A DNA stretch of 64,000 nucleotides from RGIG7213 sp045544195 (GTDB taxonomy: Bacteria > Bacillota > Clostridia > Oscillospirales > CAG-272). Location of the stretch: positions 1 through 64,000 of the forward strand of contig JAZPYO010000048.1 in assembly GCA_045544195.1 (NCBI GenBank). The letters are read 5' to 3'. This document shows, piece by piece, positions 23,297 through 32,577 of the stretch. A program made the translations under genes and the position numbers. Position 1 is the stretch's first letter, and the number at the start of each line of letters is the position of its first letter. The notes under the pieces were generated by a model that had not been told where the DNA came from, did no database searches, and was given only the letters and a program-made list of their open reading frames with translations.

Positions 23297-24085
23297 TTAT
23301 TCCGTCCTTGGAGCAAAGAACGTGCCGATGCCCTTGCCCTGCGCTATTTCGTACAGCACCTCGGGATTTTCACCGTTAGCTATGACCATTGCAATGCCCG
23401 CCTCGGTAACGGTCTTTGCGGCTTCTATCTTCGCCCTCATACCGCCTGTACCTCTGACTGTACCCTCACCGCCTGCCATAGCGAATATTTCTTCGTCTAT
23501 ATTCTTTACACGCTTTATCATAACGGCATCCTCATTTTCGCGGGGGTTTTTATCGTATAATCCGTCAATATCGGACAGATTTACGAGCAGATCTGCATCA
23601 GACACACGCGCGACAAGGGCAGCCAGGGTATCGTTACCGCCGAATTTTATTCCGTCGTACGATATTGAGTCATTTTCGTTTACTATCGGTATAACTCCCA
23701 TTTTCAGAAGCGTGCTGAACGTATTGCGCGCGTTCTGCCACGGCTCCTCTCTGTCCATTATAGACTTTGTGAGCAGTATCTGACCGACCTGATGGCCGTA
23801 GCCCGAAAAGAATCTTTCGTACATTCTCATAAGCTCCGACTGTCCTATTGCCGCCATTGCCTGCTTTTCAACAAGCGTCATAGGATGGTGATCAAGATTT
23901 ACCCTTGATGCGCCTGCGGCAACAGCGCCTGACGAAACAAGGACGACCTGCGTTCCGCTGTTTTTTATATCGGAAAGAACGCAAGCGAGCTTTTCCATCC
24001 TGCGTAAATTCAGTCTTCCGTTATCATACGTAAGCGTAGATGTTCCGACCTTGACAACAATACGCTTATACAAAATATCGAGCAT
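23297..24085 (-). CDS. proB: Glutamate 5-kinase (short form without PUA domain)
   Basis: Glutamate 5-kinase (262 aa), the first step of proline synthesis, phosphorylating the gamma-carboxyl of glutamate with ATP. The amino-acid-kinase fold begins RIVVKVGTSTLTYDNGRLN, with VLVSSGAVAAGASRV near 50-63. Asparagine/aspartate-binding IVNENDSISYDGIKFGGNDTLAALVA is near 134-158, and VRGTGGMRAKIEAAK near 210. The C-terminal PUA domain of longer ProB is absent, as in many Firmicutes. The usual partner proA is not adjacent. The promoter at 24241-24269 implies a leader of about 150 bases, in which I see no known regulatory RNA. Confidence 0.94.
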   Translation of the reverse strand: MLDILYKRIVVKVGTSTLTYDNGRLNLRRMEKLACVLSDIKNSGTQVVLVSSGAVAAGASRVNLDHHPMTLVEKQAMAAIGQSELMRMYERFFSGYGHQVGQILLTKSIMDREEPWQNARNTFSTLLKMGVIPIVNENDSISYDGIKFGGNDTLAALVARVSDADLLVNLSDIDGLYDKNPRENEDAVMIKRVKNIDEEIFAMAGGEGTVRGTGGMRAKIEAAKTVTEAGIAMVIANGENPEVLYEIAQGKGIGTFFAPRTE

Positions 24086-24240
24086 ATGTAAACTCCTTTT
24101 TATATCCCTTTAAAAGCGTTCGGAAAAGATATCCGAGGCTTTAAATGTATTTTATAAAATATTATTAAAAATCCCTTTTTTATTTAAAATATAGGTTGTA
24201 TAATGTGTTAGAATAGACACTCAATATCGGTGTTTTCGTT

Positions 24241-24269
24241 ATTATACTACGGATACACCGAAAAATCAA
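24241..24269 (-). promoter_or_regulatory. Promoter for proB
   Basis: Minus-strand TTGATT (24264-24269), 17 bp, TATAAT (24241-24246). An inverted repeat TCGGTGT/ACACCGA (about 24227-24261) brackets the -10. On the plus strand a lone TATAAT at 24199-24204 may drive zapA, but its -35 is poor. Confidence 0.65.
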
Positions 24270-24297
24270 GTGTAATTTTTATATTTTGAGGTGCATA

Positions 24298-24579
24298 ATG
24301 AAACAGAGCATAAAGGTACAGGTTGCGGGAGTTACGTTCCACGTTGTCACAGAGGACAGCGAAGAACGCACGCTTCAGATAGCCTCTCTCGTCAACAGCA
24401 AAATAAACAGTCTTGTATTGAAAACCACGGATTGCACGAAAATGAAGGCGGCAACTCTTTGCGCTATGGATTACTGCAGTGAAGCCCTGGAGCTCAGAGA
24501 GAAGGTAAAGGAGCTTGAAGAACAGCTCAAAAAGGCAAAGGGCAGCAAGGATGCCTGCGGATTTCTTGACGGTATTTGA
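24298..24579 (+). CDS. zapA: Cell division protein ZapA
   Basis: ZapA (93 aa), a small cytosolic protein that bundles FtsZ filaments. The N-terminal globular part (KVQVAGVTFHVVTEDSEERTLQIASLVNSKI) is typical, and the C-terminal third (SEALELREKVKELEEQLKKA) is the expected coiled coil. ATG at 24298 follows GAGGTG; a TTG at 24286 is less likely. Its TGA overlaps an upstream start of the U32 gene. It heads the zapA-U32-dut-maf-mreBCD-PBP2 run of tightly packed genes. Confidence 0.92.
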   Translation: MKQSIKVQVAGVTFHVVTEDSEERTLQIASLVNSKINSLVLKTTDCTKMKAATLCAMDYCSEALELREKVKELEEQLKKAKGSKDACGFLDGI

Positions 24580-24590
24580 GGGTACGAGCT

Positions 24591-26702
24591 GTGAGCAATG
24601 TTAAAAAGCCTGCCCTGCTTTTGCCCGCGGGAACGCCGAGTGCGCTCGATGCGGCGATAAAAGCGGGAGCTGATGAAATATATTTCGGCGCCCGTTCCTT
24701 TAACGCAAGAATGGGTGCGGATAACTTTTCCCCTGAGGAAATACTGAACGCCGTCAGAAAATGCCATTTTTACGGTGTGAAAACAAATATAACTCTGAAC
24801 ACCTCCGTGCACGACAGAGAATACGGCGATCTTCTGCGTCTGTGCGAGTTTCTTTACAGAGCTGATTGCGATTCGATAATATGCGCCGACCCCGGCGTTT
24901 GCGCTTTGATAAGACAGACGTTTCCCGATTTTCGTTTACACGCAAGCACACAATGCGCTTGTCACAACGTATCGGCGGCAAAAACGCTCAAAAATATGGG
25001 CTACTGCCGTATGGTAGTTGCAAGAGAGGCATCGTTTGAGGATATTCTGCTTATGCGTAAGGAATATCCCGAAATGGAATACGAGATATTCGTTCACGGT
25101 GCGCTGTGTGTATGTCATTCGGGAATGTGCTCATTGAGCGCTTGTATGGGCGGAAGAAGCGGAAACAGAGGAAGCTGCGCCCAGCCGTGCAGACTTCCCG
25201 ATAAAAACGGCAATTACCCCCTGTCGCTGAAGGACCTTTGTCTTGCAAGCTACATTCCCGAAATAATCAGAAGCGGCGTTGCCGCCCTTAAGATCGAGGG
25301 CAGAATGAAAAGCCCTGAATACGTTTTCGGCGTAGGAAGCATATACAGAACGTTGCTCGACGAAAACAGAGAGCCTACGCAAGAGGAGCTTACGCGGCTT
25401 GAAAGGCTCTTTTCCCGCGACGGCTTTACAGATGGATATTTTACAAAGACGGTCGGCAGAGGAATGCTCGGCATACGCAGCGAGGAAAGCAAGGCGATAA
25501 CTAAGGACACAGAGGGTACTGTCGCCTTTGAGATGAAAAACGCAAAAAGAACTCTGCCCGTTACGATGACTGCCGAATTTATCCAAGGCACTGCGTGCCG
25601 TCTGCAAATGACGTGTAACGGCAAGAGCGTCACCGTTTACGGCTCAGCGCCCGAGAAAGCAAAAACAGCCCCGTTGACGCAGGATGGCGTGAGAAAAAAT
25701 CTTTCAAAGCTCGGCGCAACGCCTTTTTCTGCCAACGAGGACGATATTTCAGTCATTCTCGGCGATGATGTTATGCTCCCCGTTTCCGCAATAAATTCAT
25801 TACGGCGCACCGCTACTGACAAGCTGATAAACGAAATACAGACAGTATATCACCCCGAAAGGACTGATTTTGAGCTAAGCACAAGAAAAGATACTGTGCA
25901 AAGCGACAAGCCTGTGTATCACAGGGTCAACGTAGCTCATTTCACACACGCATCAAAAATGCCCGGCAGAATGGCTTTGAGCGGATTTTCACACATATTT
26001 CTTCCCATTGAGGAGTACCTCAAGGCAGATGAGAGCGTACGTTCGGTGGTTGACGGTGTTGAATTTCCTTCTGTTGTGATGCAAAGCGAATACGATGAGC
26101 TTGAGGAAATGGCTGTAAGAGTAAAGCTGGCGGGCATAAACAGAGTTACCGTATCGAACATCGGCTCACTCAATCTTGCCCTGAAATACGGATTTACCGT
26201 CCACGGCGGTCTCGGAATGAACGTGCAGAGCGCACATACTGCAAAGGAGCTTGCCGCGCTCGGATTTGACGATCTTACGGTAAGCTGTGAGCTTAAGCTC
26301 CCTGCGATAAAGGCTCTGGCAGAGGAATCCGTCATTCCCGCAGGTGTTGTCATATACGGAAAGATCCCCGTTATGACGGTCGAAAAATGCATTATAAGAG
26401 ATATTGCCATGGGTTCAAGGGCTCCTGAAATAGATTCCTGCTCATACTGCAATGAAAACGACTATACATATCTTACTGACAGACGCTCGGCAAGCCTGCC
26501 TGTAAGACGCACATTCCGTCACAGAAATGTGATCTACAACAGTATTCCGATATATATGGCTGACAAGATGGACGGCATCATATCAAGCGGTATCGGCGAT
26601 CTTCATTATTATTTCACAGATGAAAGCGCAGCCGAGGCAGCACAGATCATAGAAAGCTACAAAAACGGCTCTGCACACACAAAAGAGGTCAAAAGATTAT
26701 GA
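24591..26702 (+). CDS. U32 family peptidase / RNA hydroxylase-like protein
   Basis: A long U32-family protein (703 aa) with an N-terminal TIM-barrel U32 domain and a C-terminal DUF3656-like part. Signatures are LLLPAGTPSALDAAIKAGADEIYFG at the start, and the family block EYEIFVHGALCVCHSGMC with SGNRGSCAQPCR near residues 165-205, whose cysteines may bind an Fe-S cluster. E. coli relatives of this layout (RlhA; also TrhP for tRNA) are needed for hydroxylation of RNA bases using prephenate, so an RNA-modification role is more likely than proteolysis; this is by family only. GTG at 24591 is preferred because GAGGG lies eight bases upstream. The stop overlaps dut by four bases. Confidence 0.88.
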   Translation: MSNVKKPALLLPAGTPSALDAAIKAGADEIYFGARSFNARMGADNFSPEEILNAVRKCHFYGVKTNITLNTSVHDREYGDLLRLCEFLYRADCDSIICADPGVCALIRQTFPDFRLHASTQCACHNVSAAKTLKNMGYCRMVVAREASFEDILLMRKEYPEMEYEIFVHGALCVCHSGMCSLSACMGGRSGNRGSCAQPCRLPDKNGNYPLSLKDLCLASYIPEIIRSGVAALKIEGRMKSPEYVFGVGSIYRTLLDENREPTQEELTRLERLFSRDGFTDGYFTKTVGRGMLGIRSEESKAITKDTEGTVAFEMKNAKRTLPVTMTAEFIQGTACRLQMTCNGKSVTVYGSAPEKAKTAPLTQDGVRKNLSKLGATPFSANEDDISVILGDDVMLPVSAINSLRRTATDKLINEIQTVYHPERTDFELSTRKDTVQSDKPVYHRVNVAHFTHASKMPGRMALSGFSHIFLPIEEYLKADESVRSVVDGVEFPSVVMQSEYDELEEMAVRVKLAGINRVTVSNIGSLNLALKYGFTVHGGLGMNVQSAHTAKELAALGFDDLTVSCELKLPAIKALAEESVIPAGVVIYGKIPVMTVEKCIIRDIAMGSRAPEIDSCSYCNENDYTYLTDRRSASLPVRRTFRHRNVIYNSIPIYMADKMDGIISSGIGDLHYYFTDESAAEAAQIIESYKNGSAHTKEVKRL

Positions 26703-27130
26703 TAGTAAAATATAAAATACTCAGAAACGGCGCTAAAGCCCCTTCTTATCAAAGCGATGGCGCTGCAGGTGCTGATCTTTATGCGTGCGACACTGTTGAA
26801 ATACCCCCGCAGGAAAGACGCCTGATCCCAACAGGAATAGCGATCGAATGTGAAAGACGTGACATCGCCGCCATAATATGCGCAAGGAGCGGTCTGGCAA
26901 CAAAGCACGGTATTGCTCTTGCAAACGGTATCGGTGTCGTTGACAGCGATTACAGGGGCGAAATAATGGTATCCTGTATAAATCTTTCAGACAAAAGCTA
27001 CACCGTGATGAGCGGTGAGCGTATTGCCCAGCTTATGCTGGTTCCCGTTGCAGTCGGCAAATTCATCGAAGGCGAGCTTTCCGAAACAGAAAGAGGCAAC
27101 GGCGGCTTCGGCTCTACGGGCAGCAAATAA
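26699..27130 (+). CDS. dut: dUTP diphosphatase
   Basis: Trimeric dUTPase (143 aa), which converts dUTP to dUMP and PPi and keeps uracil out of DNA. All five motifs are present: AGADLYACD near residue 21, ARSGLATKHG near 61, the uracil-pocket hairpin ANGIGVVDSDYRGEI near 74-88, GERIAQLMLVPV near 102, and the C-terminal P-loop-like RGNGGFGSTG. Length is normal. It overlaps the U32 gene by four bases and is followed by maf 21 bases later. Confidence 0.97.
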   Translation: MIVKYKILRNGAKAPSYQSDGAAGADLYACDTVEIPPQERRLIPTGIAIECERRDIAAIICARSGLATKHGIALANGIGVVDSDYRGEIMVSCINLSDKSYTVMSGERIAQLMLVPVAVGKFIEGELSETERGNGGFGSTGSK

Positions 27131-27151
27131 ATTACAGAGCAGAGAGAACAA

Positions 27152-27736
27152 ATGATATATTTAGCATCCAAATCACCCAGAAGAAAAGAAATACTCAAAA
27201 CAGCCGGAATAGATTTCAAGATAATCAGCGCAGAGACGGATGAGGAATGCGCCTTTTCACCCGACGTACAGGATCTCGTTATGGGTCTTGCCTGGCGTAA
27301 GCTCAGAGCAGTACAGGAAAAGGTCAAGAGCGACGATATAATCATCGCCGCAGACACCGTTGTATGCTATGACGGCATCGTGCTTACGAAGCCTCAGGAC
27401 GAGCAGGACGCATTCCGTATGCTTTCCATGCTTTCGGGCGATTTTCACGAGGTATACACAGGCTTTGTGGTGAGCCGCGCAGACCGTTACATTGCCGATT
27501 ACGATGTAACAAGAGTAAAAATGCGTGACATATCCTCCGAAGAGATAATGAAATATATCGCCACAGGCGAATGCGATGACAAGGCAGGCGCTTATGCAAT
27601 ACAGGGCATGGGCAGCGTCTTTATTGAAAGGATCGAGGGAAGCTATCATAATGTTGTCGGACTGCCTATATGCAAGGTATTCAACGCATTGAGGGAGCTT
27701 TCCGGAAAGGACCGGATCTTATGGCAAAGCATATAG
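27152..27736 (+). CDS. maf: Maf/YhdE nucleoside-triphosphate pyrophosphatase
   Basis: Maf-family house-cleaning pyrophosphatase (194 aa), acting on non-canonical or pyrimidine nucleotides such as dTTP, UTP or modified bases. It begins YLASKSPRRKEIL with the Ser-x-x-Arg-Arg signature. DTVVCYDGIVLTKPQD near 70-85 and the conserved SGDFHEVYTGFVV near 95-107 follow, then DKAGAYAIQGMGSVFI near 145 with the catalytic region. In Firmicutes maf commonly stands before mreBCD, as here. The last 16 bases overlap the start of mreB. Confidence 0.95.
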   Translation: MIYLASKSPRRKEILKTAGIDFKIISAETDEECAFSPDVQDLVMGLAWRKLRAVQEKVKSDDIIIAADTVVCYDGIVLTKPQDEQDAFRMLSMLSGDFHEVYTGFVVSRADRYIADYDVTRVKMRDISSEEIMKYIATGECDDKAGAYAIQGMGSVFIERIEGSYHNVVGLPICKVFNALRELSGKDRILWQSI

Positions 27737-28737
27737 GTCTTGATTTAGGTCAGGCGACCGTAAAGATATATTACAAGGGCAAGGGCATCGTTCTTCGTGA
27801 GCCGACAGTCATTGCATACGACACAGCAAAGGGCGAGGTAATTGCCGCGGGCAGACAGGCGTATAAAATGCACGGCAGAACACCGAGAGGAAAGGAAGCG
27901 GTAAGACCGTTGAAAAACGGCGTTATCGACAGCTACTCCGACGCATCCGAGCTTTTGCTGTCGTTTTACAAGGCGCTCGGAATAAAAAGCGCATTCAGCG
28001 GTCCGAAGGTAGCTTTGGGCATTCCGTGGGGAGTGTCAGAGGTCGAGCGCAACGCATTTGAAAACGTATGTCTTGAAGCAGGCGCAAGAAGCGTGACGCA
28101 TCTTATTTGTCAGCCCATGGCGGCGGCAGTCGGCGCGGGAATAAACATTCTTAAGGCAAAGGGCAATCTTATCTGCGATATCGGCGGCGGAAAAACGCAA
28201 ACGGCGGTAATATCGTACCGAGGCGTACTGCACGCAAGCAAGACGTCCTTGGGCGGTCAGGACCTTGACGGCGCTATCGTTTCGTACATCCGAAACACAT
28301 ACAATGTCCTTATAGGAGATCTGACGGCGGAATTTCTCAAAAAATCCATAGGCTCGGCGCACCCTGCATTTGACAGAGGCTCTGTAAAGGTCTACGGCCG
28401 TGATATAGTTACAGGTAGAGGCGCGGAAATAACGATCTCATCAGGTCAGGTACGCGAAGCAATGTCCGATTGTCTTGAAAAAATATCGGACAGCATTCGC
28501 TCCACGCTTGAAAATATGCCCCCGAGAATAGCGTCGGATATATTTGACGGCGGACTTTTGCTATGCGGCGGCACATCGCTTTTACCCGGTATTGAAAGGC
28601 TTTTGAGCGATTCTATCGGCATTGAAGCGAAAAAGGCTGCCCGTCCGCTGGACTGCATAGCAAACGGAATAGGAAAAATAATCGACTCCTCGGGCGAGCT
28701 TACTGAGATAGTAAGCCGTCAGGAGCAGATGAACTGA
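27721..28737 (+). CDS. mreB: Rod shape-determining protein MreB (actin-like)
   Basis: MreB/Mbl-family actin homologue (338 aa) that organises side-wall peptidoglycan synthesis at the inner membrane. Phosphate-1 is HIGLDLGQATVKIYYKG; this copy has Q where DLGTANT is usual, so it is a diverged paralogue. Phosphate-2 is CDIGGGKTQTAVIS near 160, and the adenosine motif GGLLLCGGTSLLPGI near 280. ATG at 27721 overlaps maf; an in-frame upstream start would sit inside maf. mreC and mreD follow. Confidence 0.9.
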   Translation: MAKHIGLDLGQATVKIYYKGKGIVLREPTVIAYDTAKGEVIAAGRQAYKMHGRTPRGKEAVRPLKNGVIDSYSDASELLLSFYKALGIKSAFSGPKVALGIPWGVSEVERNAFENVCLEAGARSVTHLICQPMAAAVGAGINILKAKGNLICDIGGGKTQTAVISYRGVLHASKTSLGGQDLDGAIVSYIRNTYNVLIGDLTAEFLKKSIGSAHPAFDRGSVKVYGRDIVTGRGAEITISSGQVREAMSDCLEKISDSIRSTLENMPPRIASDIFDGGLLLCGGTSLLPGIERLLSDSIGIEAKKAARPLDCIANGIGKIIDSSGELTEIVSRQEQMN

Positions 28738-28784
28738 CAAACGAAAGCTCTTTGGTAACAACCGAAGAAAAAATACAGGTCACG

Positions 28785-29627
28785 ATGAAGAATTTTTACA
28801 AAAGCAAATTTTTTATAATAACGGTCAGCATAGCTCTTGTGCTGACATTCGTGGTGAGCGCCCTTGCCGTCACAGGACACACATCATTTCTTACAAGCAT
28901 AGTGAACTATACGATAGCGCCGTTTCAAAGGGGGGCAGGAAGCATAGGTCTTGCCATAAACGGCTACAGATCGTACTTTTCCGCAGTAGATGAACTCAAG
29001 AAGGAAAACGAAGATCTGAAGCAAGAGCTTGAAGAGGTAAAAAGCAAGGTATACGGGGCGGACGCGCTTATCGAAGAAAATGAGTTTTACAAGAGCTTTC
29101 TTGGCATAAAAGAGGATAACCCCGACTTCGTTTTGCTTGATGCAGGCGTTATCGGCAGAGAGGCAGGCAACTATACCACCGTTTTTTCTCTGGACAAGGG
29201 AACAAAGGGCGGTATTGAAAAAAATATGCCGATAGTTGCCCCGAACGGCGGACTTATGGGCTATATTGCAGATGCGGGTATAAATTGGTCGAAGGCGTAC
29301 AGTATAATAGACCCGTCATCATCTGTCGGCGTATATGTTGAACGCAGTGCTGAGGTAGGTGTGCTAAGAGGAGATTACGAGCTTCAGAACGACGGTATGT
29401 GCCGCATTGACTACCTTGACGAAAACGCAGACATTCAGCCCGGCGACAGAATAGTTACCTCGGGGCTTGGCTCTATATATCCGTCGGGAATGCCCGTAGG
29501 ATATATCGAAAGCATTGAGTACGATGACAACCTGCGTGCAAAATACGCCATCGTGCGTCCTATTGCGGATCTGACAAGTCCTCAAAGGATCATGGTCATA
29601 ACATCATTTCAGGCAAACAGCGACTGA
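28785..29627 (+). CDS. mreC: Rod shape-determining protein MreC
   Basis: MreC (about 280 aa), a bitopic membrane protein that scaffolds the elongasome outside the membrane. Basic N-terminus MKNFYKSKFF, one membrane helix (about 10-30), a coiled coil ELKKENEDLKQELEEVKSKV near 80-98, then two beta-barrel subdomains with DAGVIGREAGNYTTVFSLDKGTKGGI near 125-150 and PGDRIVTSGLGSIYPSGMPVGYI near 225-248, which is diagnostic. The start is uncertain: ATG at 28785 has only a weak AGGT before it and TTG at 28752 would add 11 residues. Confidence 0.93.
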   Translation: MKNFYKSKFFIITVSIALVLTFVVSALAVTGHTSFLTSIVNYTIAPFQRGAGSIGLAINGYRSYFSAVDELKKENEDLKQELEEVKSKVYGADALIEENEFYKSFLGIKEDNPDFVLLDAGVIGREAGNYTTVFSLDKGTKGGIEKNMPIVAPNGGLMGYIADAGINWSKAYSIIDPSSSVGVYVERSAEVGVLRGDYELQNDGMCRIDYLDENADIQPGDRIVTSGLGSIYPSGMPVGYIESIEYDDNLRAKYAIVRPIADLTSPQRIMVITSFQANSD

Positions 29628-29656
29628 GCTTGATGACACAAGAAAGGAGCAACGGT

Positions 29657-30190
29657 ATGACGCAGAAAAACAGAATAAGAGCCGTTTTGGGCATATGCGT
29701 TATTTCCGCAGTCGCTTTTATAACGGCACTTTCACAGCTATCCGTATTTCCGTATCTGAAGATCTCAGGCTGTATACCCGATGTATTATGCGCGTTTCTC
29801 ATTTGTTCATCCGTTATGTATGAGGGGAAGGTATCGTGTATTCTGGCGCTTGTCGGCGGCTTTATCCTTCAGGCATCGGGATGCGGCGGAGTATCGTATT
29901 ATCCGTTGCTTTACCTTGCGGCCGTATGCTTTGTCCCGATGCTTTACCGAAGGATATTCAAAAACGGCTTTGTTGCAGTAGGCGTTGGCGGTCTGTGCAT
30001 ATTTACCGTTGAAGCGCTCATTATAACCGTAGCACAGTCGCTTAACGGCGCAAGACTCGGATATTCCCTCACCCACACATTTATCCCGTTCGTGCTTTAC
30101 TCAATGGTCTGTCTTGTGCTTTCATATTTATATTGCAGACTTCACAGGCTTATTTTCGGTGCAAGGAGGATAGCAGATATTGAAGATTAA
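29657..30190 (+). CDS. mreD: Rod shape-determining protein MreD
   Basis: MreD (177 aa), the polytopic membrane partner of MreC. There are five or six hydrophobic helices from residue 8 to about 165, and the helix-1 end LSQLSVFPYLKISGCIPDVLCAFLI matches the family start. ATG at 29657 is preferred because AGAAAGGAGC precedes it. The last 11 bases overlap the TTG start of the PBP2 gene, and that gene's AAGGAGG site lies within mreD, so the two are coupled. Confidence 0.9.
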   Translation: MTQKNRIRAVLGICVISAVAFITALSQLSVFPYLKISGCIPDVLCAFLICSSVMYEGKVSCILALVGGFILQASGCGGVSYYPLLYLAAVCFVPMLYRRIFKNGFVAVGVGGLCIFTVEALIITVAQSLNGARLGYSLTHTFIPFVLYSMVCLVLSYLYCRLHRLIFGARRIADIED

Positions 30191-32483
30191 GAAAAAGAAG
30201 ATATATACGGGCGGTCTGTTCATTTTAGGTCTGTTTTTCCTCGCCGTATGCCTTATTTATACAGTTCGGCTCGTGAATATGCAGATAACAGGCGTTGACA
30301 AGTATTCGTCATCGAGTGCAAAAACGTTCACTCGGTACGAAACCGTGCAAGCTGTACGCGGAGAGATATACGACTGCAACGGCAAGCCGCTTGTAACAAA
30401 TGAATATACAAATACGATACAGCTAAGCTACAATTCACTTAAATACGTTACATCGAACGGCAAAAATTCTATAATCGCATCGTTATATGACGTTTTGGAG
30501 GATTACGGCGAGGAGTTCACAACGCGTTTTCCTATAAAGGGGACGTATCCGCACGTTCAATATGATGACGAAAAGCTCGAAAATACCGTAACCAAGAACC
30601 GTTTTTATGCTTTTCTGGAGAAAAATAAGCTGCCGCAGGATATACCGTGCGTAACGCTTTTCGAATGGCTTTTGGAGCATTACGGTATAAAGACCGACGG
30701 CATATATAAGTATGAGGGAAAGACTCAGTATTCAGTCATTGCGGTAAGGTACGAAATGGATACGATGAATTTCGCTCCCGATAACCCTTTCATTGTAAAG
30801 GAAAGATCGGATATAAAGCTCGTCACCGCGGTATTGGAGCGCGCTCAGTCGGGTATTTACATAAAAAAGGAGTGGTCAAGGGTATATAATTATCCCGGTC
30901 ACGCATCGCACATTCTCGGCAGAGTCGGAAAAATACCTCAGGACGATATAGACGAGTACCTTGCAAACGGTTATCCGTATGATGCCGTAGTCGGTCTTGA
31001 CGGAGCAGAAAAGGCATTTGAGCATTTACTGAAAGGCGCTGACGGCGTAGTGTGCATTACAGAAGACGAATACGGTAACATTCTGTCAACGGAAACGGAC
31101 AAAGAGGCGGTCCCCGGCAGAAACGTGTATCTGACCGTTGACATCGACCTGCAAATGAAGGTCGAAGCGCTTCTTGAGGAAAACATCCGTCTTGTCGTCG
31201 AAAATTCGACAAGCGAAAATGACGGCGGAAAGGCTGACAGCGGCGCTGTCAGCGTGGTAGACCCCGACACAGGCATGATAAAGGCATTGGCATCATATCC
31301 TTCGTTCGATCTTTCCACCTTCACGGAAAATTACGAAACGCTTTCAACAGATGCAAAGCGTCCCTTGTTCAACAGAGCGCTTTTAGGCAACTATGCCCCG
31401 GGCTCTACATTCAAGGTCGCAACCTCTGCCGCTGCGCTTACGCACGGCATAATAACCGAGCATTCTGACGTGTACTGCTCGGGTAAATACACATTTTATT
31501 CCGACTATCAGCCAAGATGCTGGTACAGATACGGCCACGGCGAGCTTTCGGTGATCGACGCTCTCGGATACTCCTGCAACTGCTTTTTCTTCGACGTAGG
31601 CAGACGGCTCGGAGTAGAGCTTTTGAACGATTACTGCTCTACGCTCGGCTTAGGTCAGTATACAGGGGTGGAGCTTGCCGAATCAAAGGGCGTTATTGCA
31701 GGCCCTATATACTATTCAGAGCAAAATCTCGGCGCATGGAATCCCGGCGACACGCTTCAGGCGTCAATAGGTCAAAGCGGAAACGCCGTAACTCCGTTGC
31801 AGCTTTCAATGTATATTTCAACAGTTCTCAACAGCGGAACAAGATACAAAGCAACCGTGCTTTATAAAACAGAAACGTTTTCAGGCGAGGACGTTGTGTA
31901 CAACGAGCCTGTGGTGCTGAGCCAAGCGGAGCTTTCGGACGCTCACACCGCCATAATAAAGGCGGGCATGAAGCGTTCAAAGGAAACGACATCGGCAACG
32001 AAAAGATACAAATTCGACATAGGCTCAAAGACGGGTACTGCACAGATAACGTCAACGGACAGTAACGGTGTTCTCACCGCATTTGCTCCGTATAACGATC
32101 CGCAAATGGTCGTTTCATGCGTTATCGAAAACGGCGCGGGAGGAAGCAACGCCGCACACACCGTTTTAGGAACTATATCGGCTTATTTCAACCTTGATGC
32201 AAGCGGAGTGCCGCTTCCCGACGAAACTGAAGCTCCCGAAACACAAAAGCCCAAGGAGGAAACAAAACGTCCGAATACAACTCAGGCTCCTGTTGAAAAT
32301 ACAACGTCAGATCAGGCATCCGACACATTGCAGGACACACCGCCGGAGGATACGCAAAACTCTCAGACAACTCAGCAAACGGATACCGCACAGCCCGAGG
32401 AAACGCAAGCGGACAATACTCCCGCAGCAGAGGATGCCACGCCGCCGCCGGAGGATCATTATTTGCCCGACGAGGATGGATAA
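30180..32483 (+). CDS. mrdA: Penicillin-binding protein 2 (class B transpeptidase, elongasome)
   Basis: A class B PBP (767 aa) cross-linking side-wall peptidoglycan. A membrane anchor (about 10-32) is followed by the pedestal domain and the transpeptidase domain. Catalytic SXXK is STFK in APGSTFKVATS near residue 412, SXN is the SCN in GYSCNCFF near 464, and KTGT is in GSKTGTAQ near 619. After about residue 675 comes a disordered tail of some 90 residues rich in Thr, Pro, Glu and Gln (ETEAPETQKPKEETKRPNTT and onward), which is not part of the standard enzyme and lies outside the cell. TTG start with AAGGAGG ten bases upstream. Last gene of the zapA-mreBCD operon. Confidence 0.95.
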   Translation: MKIKKKKIYTGGLFILGLFFLAVCLIYTVRLVNMQITGVDKYSSSSAKTFTRYETVQAVRGEIYDCNGKPLVTNEYTNTIQLSYNSLKYVTSNGKNSIIASLYDVLEDYGEEFTTRFPIKGTYPHVQYDDEKLENTVTKNRFYAFLEKNKLPQDIPCVTLFEWLLEHYGIKTDGIYKYEGKTQYSVIAVRYEMDTMNFAPDNPFIVKERSDIKLVTAVLERAQSGIYIKKEWSRVYNYPGHASHILGRVGKIPQDDIDEYLANGYPYDAVVGLDGAEKAFEHLLKGADGVVCITEDEYGNILSTETDKEAVPGRNVYLTVDIDLQMKVEALLEENIRLVVENSTSENDGGKADSGAVSVVDPDTGMIKALASYPSFDLSTFTENYETLSTDAKRPLFNRALLGNYAPGSTFKVATSAAALTHGIITEHSDVYCSGKYTFYSDYQPRCWYRYGHGELSVIDALGYSCNCFFFDVGRRLGVELLNDYCSTLGLGQYTGVELAESKGVIAGPIYYSEQNLGAWNPGDTLQASIGQSGNAVTPLQLSMYISTVLNSGTRYKATVLYKTETFSGEDVVYNEPVVLSQAELSDAHTAIIKAGMKRSKETTSATKRYKFDIGSKTGTAQITSTDSNGVLTAFAPYNDPQMVVSCVIENGAGGSNAAHTVLGTISAYFNLDASGVPLPDETEAPETQKPKEETKRPNTTQAPVENTTSDQASDTLQDTPPEDTQNSQTTQQTDTAQPEETQADNTPAAEDATPPPEDHYLPDEDG

Positions 32484-32497
32484 ACTTTATTTATATA

Positions 32498-32526
32498 TTG
32501 ACATTTAGCATTGCATCTTGTATAAT
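32498..32526 (+). promoter_or_regulatory. Sigma-A promoter for the six-gene sugar operon
   Basis: TTGACA (32498-32503), 17 bp, TATAAT (32521-32526); full consensus, 15 bases after the PBP2 stop and 52 before the aminotransferase start. No repressor site is visible. Confidence 0.88.
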
Positions 32527-32577
32527 ATTTTCGATAGATATTTGATTGCGAATAATAACAGAAGGTAGGTTTATACT

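Noticed and set aside
24199..24204. TATAAT as the zapA promoter
   Set aside because: No convincing -35 at 16-18 bp upstream; mentioned but not called as a promoter.
24086..24240. Riboswitch or T-box in the long proB leader
   Set aside because: No T-box sequence, terminator hairpin or other known motif is visible.
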